Positions 1 through 5,997 of a stretch of 33,941 nt of DNA are shown piece after piece. A program made the position numbers and the translations under genes. The notes under the pieces were generated by a model that had not been told where the DNA came from, searched no databases, and saw nothing but the letters and a program-made list of their open reading frames with translations. Source of the stretch: DAOUGC01 sp034429695 (GTDB lineage Bacteria > Chloroflexota > Anaerolineae > Anaerolineales > Anaerolineaceae); NCBI GenBank assembly GCA_034429695.1, contig DAOUGC010000255.1:1-33941 (forward strand), read 5' to 3'. Positions within the stretch are counted from its first letter, which is position 1; each line of letters begins with the position of its first letter.

Positions 1-212
1 AATGGAAAGCGTTGAATGAATTGGGTCATGTTCGCCTGCTTTGAATGATCAATATTCATTATTATATATCACTGATTGAATACCCGATTCAACCGGCACG
101 GGTTTACTTTGTATTAACGAGTGGTGGATCAACGTTATATGAATCCAATGAAAAATATACGATTGTGTGTAATATTAATCATAGTCAGGCAATAATACAA
201 AGGAGGACATTC

Positions 213-674
213 ATGCCACTTTCCGCAAATACCCCCGCTCCGGATTTCACCCTGATGGATGAAAACGGGCAACCCCGCCGCCTCTCAGATTATCGCGGCA
301 AACCGGTCGTTTTGTATTTTTACCCCAAAGATGACACCCCCGGTTGCACCACCGAGGCCTGTAATTTTCGTGATGATTACAGCGCCTACGAGAATGCGGG
401 TGTTACCATCCTGGGCGTCAGTCCTGATTCACCAAAATCGCATGCGAAGTTTAAAAAGAAATTCGACCTGCCATTCACCCTGCTGGCGGACGAAGATCAT
501 GCGGTGTGTTCACTGTATGAAGTATGGGGACCGAAAAAGTTTATGGGGAGGGAATACGAAGGCGTCCACCGCACCACATATTTGATCTCACCCGATGGGA
601 TGATTCAAAAGGTGTTCGAAGATGTGAGGCCTGCCGACCACAGCAAGGAGGTGCTTGCCGGGTTTGCTGTGTGA
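213..674 (+). CDS. bcp: Peroxiredoxin, Bcp/PrxQ type (thioredoxin-dependent thiol peroxidase)
   Basis: Cytosolic peroxidase that reduces H2O2 and organic hydroperoxides with electrons from thioredoxin. The 153-residue product has the AhpC/TSA fold: an N-terminal APDFTL strand, the peroxidatic motif DDTPGCTTEAC with Cys45, and a resolving Cys50 five residues on, the spacing of atypical two-Cys Bcp enzymes. Length matches the family. I start at the ATG at 213 because AAGGAGG lies eight bases before it and the protein then begins with the family N-terminus; the same frame is open upstream to 45 but that part looks non-coding and AT-rich. Bases 1-212 hold no recognisable gene, only a small TTGAAT/ATTCAA inverted repeat at 76-92. 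The gene converges with the Rrf2 gene; I see no terminator between them. Confidence 0.95.
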   Translation: MPLSANTPAPDFTLMDENGQPRRLSDYRGKPVVLYFYPKDDTPGCTTEACNFRDDYSAYENAGVTILGVSPDSPKSHAKFKKKFDLPFTLLADEDHAVCSLYEVWGPKKFMGREYEGVHRTTYLISPDGMIQKVFEDVRPADHSKEVLAGFAV

Positions 675-711
675 TGCAGCAGACGCCTTCGCTATTTGGA
701 TGATTGCTTCG

Positions 712-1140
712 TCAATCAGCGACCACGGCAGTCAGGGTGTTCTCAGACTGGGTGAGCATTTCAAGCGTGATCGATGCCAGTTGATCGGTGATTTTGTCCT
801 GCAGCTCATTCCACAAAACCTGGGCAGAGGGCATACCTTCGGAGCAATTATCGTTCTCGACACAAGGGTTGAGCACGATCGGTCCTTCGAGGGCTTCCAC
901 CACCTGCAATACTGAAATATCCCGGGCGGACTGATTGAGGCGCAAGCCTCCACGAGGACCAGGGGTGGCTTTGATCAAACCCGCCTGCATCAGCGAATGA
1001 GCAATCTGATGCATGAAAGGCAGCGGCATTTGCAAACCTTCGGCGAGAGATGCGGTGGATTGAGGCAGGTTGGTCTTGTCATTGGCAAGCGCAACCATCA
1101 GATGCAAGCCATAATCCAAACGACGGCTGATACGGAACAT
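712..1140 (-). CDS. Rrf2 family transcriptional regulator with incomplete cysteine cluster
   Basis: DNA-binding regulator of the Rrf2 group (IscR, NsrR, CymR relatives). The 142-residue product has the winged helix at the N-terminus (ISRRLDYGLHLMVALA, then the recognition region PLPFMHQIAHSLMQAGLI and the wing GPRGGLRL). After it come Cys93 and Cys99 in PCVENDNC. IscR and NsrR bind an Fe-S cluster with three cysteines; here the position expected for the third is occupied by Pro/Ser, so a cluster would need another ligand (Asp9 sits near where NsrR uses an Asp) or is absent. A leftward promoter with extended -10 and a ribosome site AAAGGTG precede the gene, and an inverted repeat covers the predicted transcription start, suggesting autorepression. 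It is divergent from the cytochrome lipoprotein at 1344 and could control it. Target and signal are unknown. Confidence 0.9.
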   Translation of the reverse strand: MFRISRRLDYGLHLMVALANDKTNLPQSTASLAEGLQMPLPFMHQIAHSLMQAGLIKATPGPRGGLRLNQSARDISVLQVVEALEGPIVLNPCVENDNCSEGMPSAQVLWNELQDKITDQLASITLEMLTQSENTLTAVVAD

Positions 1141-1163
1141 ATGACACCTTTAACAGAACTGGG

Positions 1164-1179
1164 TTGGAATTTTGTCCAA
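1164..1179. promoter_or_regulatory. Inverted repeat over the Rrf2 transcription start (candidate operator)
   Basis: TTGGA-N6-TCCAA, perfect 5-bp arms at 1164-1168 and 1175-1179. It spans the predicted start near 1172 and touches the last base of the -10 box, a position where a bound repressor would block transcription. Binding by the Rrf2 protein is inferred, not shown. Confidence 0.45.
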
Positions 1180-1207
1180 GTATAACATAAGCGGTAATAA
1201 TTGACAA
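1179..1207 (-). promoter_or_regulatory. Sigma70-type promoter of the Rrf2 gene
   Basis: On the minus strand TTGTCA (1207-1202), a 17-base spacer, and TATACT (1184-1179) preceded by TGT, an extended -10. The predicted start near 1172 gives a 31-base leader to the ATG at 1140. Confidence 0.7.
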
Positions 1208-1343
1208 CGGTTATGAACAATGTTTTGGCTGCTTGTCAGTTCTGTTAGTCGGGGGAAAAATCCCCCCTTTCTACCTTGACAATGTGGGTATATAATGCTT
1301 GTGTAATCTGATATTACTTCGTGAACGTATGAGGAGGAAATTT

Positions 1344-1796
1344 ATGAAGCGTTCCATGTTGTTGGTTGTTTTTCTGGTAATCCTGTCTGCCATGGTTCTG
1401 ACCGCATGTGGCGGTGGGGGTGGTAATGGCGAGGGTAATGATGGTGGGGACCAGATGGCCCGCGCCGAAGTTCCGGCTCCTTATGCCGGGCAAACGAATC
1501 CATTTGAAGGTGACCCCGCCGCAGCACAAGCCGGCGCCACCACCTACGAGACTTACTGCGCCTCCTGTCATGGCAGCACCGGGCAGGGTGATGGTCCTGC
1601 CGGTGGTTCACTGGATCCCAAACCTGCTGACCTGGGCGAGACTGCCGCAGCAACAGGGGCCGACTACCTGCACTGGGTCATTGCTGAAGGTGGACCCGCT
1701 GCCGGTTTAAGCCCGTCGATGGCAGCCTACAAAGACATCCTGTCGGATGAAGAAATCTGGCAGGTGGTTGCTCACATTCAACAGGATTTCCAGTAG
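1344..1796 (+). CDS. Lipoprotein cytochrome c, class I
   Basis: Membrane-anchored monohaem electron carrier on the outer face of the membrane. The 150-residue precursor has a lipoprotein signal peptide with lipobox LTAC (Cys22), then a flexible Gly/Asn/Asp-rich linker, then a class I cytochrome c domain: haem-binding CASCH (Cys72, Cys75, His76), GDGPAG, and Met126 in SPSMAAY as likely sixth ligand. A ribosome site GAGGAGG lies just before the ATG. It is a good candidate electron donor to the caa3 oxidase encoded downstream, although the kinase pair lies between. A terminator follows directly, so it is probably monocistronic. The 200-base gap upstream contains a GGGGG-AAAAAT-CCCCC hairpin at 1251-1266; I could not find a well-spaced rightward promoter there. 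Confidence 0.9.
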   Translation: MKRSMLLVVFLVILSAMVLTACGGGGGNGEGNDGGDQMARAEVPAPYAGQTNPFEGDPAAAQAGATTYETYCASCHGSTGQGDGPAGGSLDPKPADLGETAAATGADYLHWVIAEGGPAAGLSPSMAAYKDILSDEEIWQVVAHIQQDFQ

Positions 1797-1815
1797 AAAT
1801 TGATTTGTTCCATTG

Positions 1816-1850
1816 GGGCTGCCTCCATTGGGGCAGCCCATTTTTATTTT
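1816..1850 (+). terminator. Rho-independent terminator after the cytochrome gene
   Basis: Stem GGGCTGCC (1816-1823) / GGCAGCCC (1832-1839) with an 8-base loop, followed by ATTTTTATTTT. Confidence 0.8.
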
Positions 1851-1864
1851 CTGCAAGGCTTTGG

Positions 1865-1870
1865 TAGAAT
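1865..1870 (+). promoter_or_regulatory. Extended -10 box of the histidine kinase gene
   Basis: TGG-TAGAAT, six bases before the ATG at 1877. The predicted start coincides with the ATG, implying a leaderless mRNA; there is no Shine-Dalgarno sequence. No clear -35, but an extended -10 can work without one. Confidence 0.5.
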
Positions 1871-1876
1871 TCAATA

Positions 1877-3643
1877 ATGCGAACGTGGTTGTGGATGAGT
1901 CGATTCCCTTCAGAAGCGGTGGCCGGAGTGGTTTTTACCACCGGTCTGCTGGTTTTTGCCGCGTTTTGGGCGCTGACCGGTTTTGCACTGCTTCCCACCC
2001 CGGTGTGGGTGGCTGCCGGTTTGCTGTCACTGGCGGCGGCCATTGGGGCTTATTATGCTGCCAGGGCATCTGCTTTACAGCTTGCGGCTCTTCAACAATA
2101 CGAAGAGGCTGTATTGTGGTTGCAAACCATGATGGACATCAACCGTATCATGCTGGAAAGTGATGATGAAAGCGCCATGATCACCACCGTGCTGGAAAAG
2201 ACCGCCCTGTTGGCGCGGGCAAACATCGTCACTTATGTTCCGGTGGATGAACTGGGACAGCCGGTGGCGTCCTACCTGTATCCGCAATCCAGTGCGCCGG
2301 AAAGCAGCCTGATCAAGACATGGGCTGAACAATTAACCTTGCATTCAATCCAGGAGCGTTGTTCGGGTTGTCAAAGAAAAGAAGCAGACGCTCACAGCGA
2401 TTGCCCCATGCTGCAACCGCCGTTCTTTGCCAATCACCGCTTGCAATGCATTGCCCTTCGCAATGGCGGACATGTACTTGGGGTGGCACACCTGCATTTA
2501 CAACCAGAAACCACGTTGCCTGCATGGCAGTTTAATTTGCTTTCCGGCATGCTCAGCCAGCTTTCAGGGGCGGTGCAGGCAATCCGGTTGCGAAATCAGG
2601 AACGCAATACCCTGCGCCAGTTACAAATGAGCCGCAGCAAGGCCGATCTCACCAATCAGGCAGGCCAGTTGCTCAAGGATGCAGCGGAAACCCTGCAGGC
2701 TGATTATCTTGCGGTCAGGGCTGACGGTCCTGAACCGGTACTGATCGAGCATGGTGAGCCGGGGGTGGGCGCAACCACCATGGACGCAGAGATTGCCACC
2801 CTGCCCCGCCATGAATCCGGACAGCTTGTCCTGCCCGATGACCACGGCATTCTGGCATGGGTGACCTTTTCAACCAACCGGCGGGGCAATGGCGCATTGC
2901 TGTGCTGGCGAAACTCGGAAGCTTTCACCGACCGGGAAACGAACCTGTTAAAGGTAACCGCCGGGCAATTGGCATGGTTGCTGGACAGCGAACGCCTGTT
3001 GCTTGAGGTCGAATATGACGCCGTCATTCAGGAACGCATCCGTCTGGCGCGGGAAATTCACGACGGACTGGCCCAGACACTGGCTTATCTTAAAATGCAG
3101 GTCAGCCAGATGCAAAACTACCTGACCGGTGGCAACGTACAGCGTCTGTCACAATCCCTCGATCAAAACCATCAAGTGCTCTCACAGGCATATCTTGATG
3201 TACGTCAGGCGATTGACAACTTACGCCAATCTCCTGAAATTAGCTTCCCGGACTGGTTGATTCAAGCCTCACAGGCTTTTGAAAGCGCCTGCGCCTGCCA
3301 GGTTGAAACCGATCTGCGCCTGCCTGCATCACCAATTGCTCCCGAAATTCAGGCACAATTGATGCGCGTCATTCAGGAAGCGCTCAATAATGCGCGCAAA
3401 CACGCCCAGGCTTCACGCGTGCGGCTGGCGATTTACGAATGGCAGGGTGAACTGATCCTCGAAGTGGCAGATAATGGCCGCGGGTTCAATCCCGAGGATG
3501 TTCCAGAAGATACCCGCCACGGCATGCGCGGTATGCGTGAACGCGCAGATTTCATTGGCGCTGATTTTCAGGTGATCAGCCAACCCAATCAAGGCACCAC
3601 CATCCGTTTGCGCCTTCCCAATGTGCAGGAGACACTTGTATGA
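1877..3643 (+). CDS. Sensor histidine kinase, NarL-family partner (HisKA_3/HATPase_c) with GAF-like input
   Basis: Membrane-bound kinase of a two-component system. In order over 588 residues: two transmembrane helices (about 13-38 and 42-63) with almost no external loop, so the signal is probably internal; a signalling helix; a GAF-like domain (about 90-235); a second GAF-like region (about 250-370); HisKA_3 dimerisation domain with phospho-acceptor His395 in REIHDGLAQ; and a HATPase_c domain with N-box QEALNNARKHA and G-box ADNGRGF. The first GAF-like domain carries Cys162, Cys165, Cys176 and Cys191 (CX2CX10CX14C), recalling the cysteine-containing central module of NarX/NarQ and a possible redox or metal site. 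The gene overlaps the response regulator by ATGA and sits just before the cox operon, so oxygen or redox control of respiration is a reasonable inference. The start is chosen from the -10 box; ATG at 1895 is an alternative. Confidence 0.9.
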   Translation: MRTWLWMSRFPSEAVAGVVFTTGLLVFAAFWALTGFALLPTPVWVAAGLLSLAAAIGAYYAARASALQLAALQQYEEAVLWLQTMMDINRIMLESDDESAMITTVLEKTALLARANIVTYVPVDELGQPVASYLYPQSSAPESSLIKTWAEQLTLHSIQERCSGCQRKEADAHSDCPMLQPPFFANHRLQCIALRNGGHVLGVAHLHLQPETTLPAWQFNLLSGMLSQLSGAVQAIRLRNQERNTLRQLQMSRSKADLTNQAGQLLKDAAETLQADYLAVRADGPEPVLIEHGEPGVGATTMDAEIATLPRHESGQLVLPDDHGILAWVTFSTNRRGNGALLCWRNSEAFTDRETNLLKVTAGQLAWLLDSERLLLEVEYDAVIQERIRLAREIHDGLAQTLAYLKMQVSQMQNYLTGGNVQRLSQSLDQNHQVLSQAYLDVRQAIDNLRQSPEISFPDWLIQASQAFESACACQVETDLRLPASPIAPEIQAQLMRVIQEALNNARKHAQASRVRLAIYEWQGELILEVADNGRGFNPEDVPEDTRHGMRGMRERADFIGADFQVISQPNQGTTIRLRLPNVQETLV

Positions 3644-4299
3644 CATCCAAACCCGTTCGCCTGATCGTTGTGGATGACCACAGCCTGTTTCGTCGCGGCC
3701 TGGTTGGTCTGTTAAGTGAAATGCCCGAGGTTCAGGTGGTTGGCGAGGCGGAGAACGGCAGCCTGGCGCTGGATCTGATCCTGCAGACCCATCCAGACAT
3801 CCTGCTTCTGGATCTTAATATGCCGGTCATGGATGGCATTGAAACCATCAAAGCCATACGCAAACAAAACCTTCCACTCAAAGTGATCATGTTAACCATC
3901 TCGCAGGATGATGATGACCTGATTTCGGCCATACAGGCCGGTGCGGATGGTTATCTGCTCAAATCCACCGAACCCGATGAGCTGCGCAGGGCAATCACCC
4001 GCGTGGCAAGCGGGCAAAGTGTGCTCTCTCCTGAAGTAACCGCTTCGGTCATGAAAGCCGCCACACGCGCCGCCCGCCTGGAACCCCAGCCGATCCTTTC
4101 CGAACGCGAACTGGAGGTGATGCAGCAACTGGTGGAGGGACATACCACCACACAGATCGCGACGCACCTGTTCATCTCTGAAAACACGGTAAAGACCCAC
4201 ATCCGCCACATTCTTGAAAAGCTGGAGGCATCCAATCGCACAGAAGCGGTGTCCAAAGCCCTGCAAATGGGGCTAATCCAGCGCGAAAACCGCGCATAA
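3640..4299 (+). CDS. Response regulator, NarL/FixJ family
   Basis: Transcription factor of 219 residues that receives phosphate from the kinase encoded immediately upstream. Receiver domain at 5-125 with the acidic pair Asp12/Asp13, phospho-acceptor Asp58 in LLLDLNMPVMDG, Thr86 and Lys108. A LuxR-type helix-turn-helix follows at about 150-215 (LSERELEVMQQLVEG, then SENTVKTHIRHILEKL). All key residues are present, so it should be active. Translation is coupled to the kinase by the ATGA overlap. A strong terminator ends the two-gene unit, so the downstream cox operon must have its own promoter, which this protein may control; that link is inferred from position only. Confidence 0.95.
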   Translation: MTSKPVRLIVVDDHSLFRRGLVGLLSEMPEVQVVGEAENGSLALDLILQTHPDILLLDLNMPVMDGIETIKAIRKQNLPLKVIMLTISQDDDDLISAIQAGADGYLLKSTEPDELRRAITRVASGQSVLSPEVTASVMKAATRAARLEPQPILSERELEVMQQLVEGHTTTQIATHLFISENTVKTHIRHILEKLEASNRTEAVSKALQMGLIQRENRA

Positions 4300-4328
4300 G
4301 AATCCATCCCTTTCAGCCGCAAATCACA

Positions 4329-4354
4329 TCCCGCCACATCAGGCGGGATTTTTT
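4329..4354 (+). terminator. Rho-independent terminator of the two-component operon
   Basis: Perfect 7-bp stem TCCCGCC (4329-4335) / GGCGGGA (4342-4348), loop ACATCA, then six T. Confidence 0.9.
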
Positions 4355-4406
4355 CTTTCCATAGCTCCACCTCACCCTGCCAAACCCGTTTACGCGGGGC
4401 TTTTGC

Positions 4407-4426
4407 GGGTGATGCGCAAATCACCC
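4407..4426. repeat. Inverted repeat in the cox operon upstream region
   Basis: GGGTGAT (4407-4413) / ATCACCC (4420-4426), loop GCGCAA, with an overlapping alternative pairing TTTGCG/CGCAAA. It lies between the terminator and the first cox gene in a 210-base gap. It could be a regulator site or a weak terminator; no confident cox promoter was found (TTGACT at 4478 has no well-spaced -10). Confidence 0.4.
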
Positions 4427-4563
4427 TTTCGACAGCAAAAGTTAACCTGTCCGCTTTTGAATGGTGGATGTTATTCGTTGACTGATTTGGTTTAATTTGC
4501 GGAAATAACGGTATCGTCAAGGCTGATGATTGGTGAAGCAGATGGGAGGGCCTGGACAACAAA

Positions 4564-4968
4564 ATGGAAAAAAGGATTATATCGCCCAAAAGAGTGCTGA
4601 TTGCTTCCGCCAACCCGCTGTTTGGAAAAGGGTTGGATAAAACACTGCTGCAGAAACTGGACCCCCGCCCTGAAGTGCGCTTCACGTCCAGTCTTGAGGA
4701 CACATTTTCATCCCTGGAAAGCTGGCAACCCGACCTGGTGATCGTTGATTACGATGACCGCACCATCGACCGTGGTCGTTTTCTCAGCCATTTTGTCAGC
4801 AGCAGCGGCTCCATGCAGGTGATGCTGGTCTCGTTGCAGGCCAGCGGCGAGGTGATCGTTTACGACCGCCGCTCACTGGCTCCATCACAGGTGGATGAGT
4901 GGCTGAATGTATCCTGGCTGCCCCAACCCACCCACCGACTGGCTTCTCCAGATGACAGGAAAGGAAAT
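4564..4968 (+). other. Degenerate receiver-like domain in frame with coxB
   Basis: These 135 codons encode an alternating strand/helix pattern like a CheY receiver: RVLIASANPLFGKGL, a helix SLEDTFSSLESW, then DLVIVDYDD with Asp62 where the phospho-acceptor would be, and MQVMLVSLQASGEV. The N-terminal acidic pair is replaced by ASAN and the conserved Lys is missing, so phosphorylation is unlikely. No stop codon separates it from CoxB. If fused, three membrane helices in CoxB would place this domain in the cytoplasm. It may instead be a separate small ORF read through in frame, with CoxB also starting at 4969. Confidence 0.6.
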
Positions 4969-5982
4969 ATGACCAAACATTTCGTGATTGCAGGTCTGCT
5001 GGTTATTGTGCTTACATTTTTGGTCAATACATTGCTCGGCGCTTTGGGTTTGCTTCCACAGGCTGCCAGTGCCCAGGCGGGCAGCATTGACCGTTTGTTC
5101 CGTATTGAGTTCTTCCTGATCTCGTTCCTGTTCTCATTGATTGTCGTGATGATCACCTACAGCATGGTGGTATTTCGCCGTCGCAAAGGTCAATCGGAAG
5201 ACGGGGCGTATTTCACCGGCTCCAGCAAACTGGAAGTGGTATGGACGATCATCCCGCTTGGGATTGTTTTGTTTCTCTCCTACATCGGGTCGCAGTCGCT
5301 GGCTGAGGTTCGCACCCCGGTAAAGGATGCCCTGCAGGTGAACGTCACCGCCGGACAGTGGTTCTGGGCATTTGAATATCCTGAGTACGGCATCAAGACA
5401 TCAGAACTGTACCTGCCGGTGGATCGCCAGGTGCAACTACTGATGACCTCGCAGGATGTGATCCATTCCTTCTGGGTGCCAGAGTTTCGCGTTAAACAGG
5501 ACGTACTTCCGGGGGAAAACCTGGTGAAGGAGCTGCGTTTCACACCCACCAATACGGGTCAGTTCCCCATTTTATGCGCCGAATTATGCGGCGGAGCGCA
5601 CGCCTACATGAACAGCACCGTGACCGTGATGGAACCTGCCGATTTTGAGGCATGGCTGGTGGATCAATCCAATACAGCAGATGCAAGCCCGGCTGAGCTC
5701 GGCGAACAACTGGCAACCTCAACCGGCTGTATAGGCTGCCACACCCTGGATGGCACCCCATCTGTAGGACCCACCTGGCAGGGGCTGTTCGAATCAGAAC
5801 GGACCCTGATGGACGGCAGCACCATTGTGGCGGATGAGCAGTACCTGCATACCGCCATTGTTGATCCCAATGTGCACATCCCGGAGGGCTATCCGCCCAA
5901 CGTCATGCCACAAACCTACGACACCCAGCTCAGCGAGGAGGAAATCACCGCCATTGTTGAGTTTATGAAGACCTTGCAATAG
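4564..5982 (+). CDS. coxB: Cytochrome c oxidase subunit II, caa3 type, with receiver-like N-terminal extension
   Basis: Subunit II takes electrons from cytochrome c through the CuA centre. Residues of the 472-residue frame: 1-115 receiver-like domain (see separate entry); Met136 is a second possible start (ATG at 4969, preceded by AGGAAAGGA) giving a conventional 337-residue CoxB. Membrane helices at about 139-164, 180-204 and 225-246; then the external CuA cupredoxin domain with His301, Cys338, Cys342, His346 and Met349 (motif CAELCGGAHAYM); then a fused cytochrome c domain with CIGCH (Cys389, Cys392, His393) and Met448, which defines caa3 oxidases. The 4564 ATG has only GGGAGGG about 13 bases upstream, so the 4969 start is the conservative choice for mature CoxB; the upstream 135 codons are nevertheless open and protein-like. 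First gene of the operon; coxA follows after 15 bases. Confidence 0.9.
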   Translation: MEKRIISPKRVLIASANPLFGKGLDKTLLQKLDPRPEVRFTSSLEDTFSSLESWQPDLVIVDYDDRTIDRGRFLSHFVSSSGSMQVMLVSLQASGEVIVYDRRSLAPSQVDEWLNVSWLPQPTHRLASPDDRKGNMTKHFVIAGLLVIVLTFLVNTLLGALGLLPQAASAQAGSIDRLFRIEFFLISFLFSLIVVMITYSMVVFRRRKGQSEDGAYFTGSSKLEVVWTIIPLGIVLFLSYIGSQSLAEVRTPVKDALQVNVTAGQWFWAFEYPEYGIKTSELYLPVDRQVQLLMTSQDVIHSFWVPEFRVKQDVLPGENLVKELRFTPTNTGQFPILCAELCGGAHAYMNSTVTVMEPADFEAWLVDQSNTADASPAELGEQLATSTGCIGCHTLDGTPSVGPTWQGLFESERTLMDGSTIVADEQYLHTAIVDPNVHIPEGYPPNVMPQTYDTQLSEEEITAIVEFMKTLQ

Positions 5983-5997
5983 AACAGGAGATGGATA

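Noticed and set aside
45..212. N-terminal extension of the peroxiredoxin
   Set aside because: AT-rich, no family similarity, and a strong ribosome site stands before the internal ATG at 213.
1276..1296. TTGACA (1276) and TATAAT (1291) upstream of the cytochrome gene
   Set aside because: Both hexamers are perfect but only nine bases apart; a sigma70 promoter needs about 17. Neither finds a good partner at proper spacing.
3951..4703. Minus-strand frame of 250 codons across the response regulator and coxB start
   Set aside because: It crosses a clear terminator and two real genes and is Ser/Arg-rich, typical of an antisense shadow.
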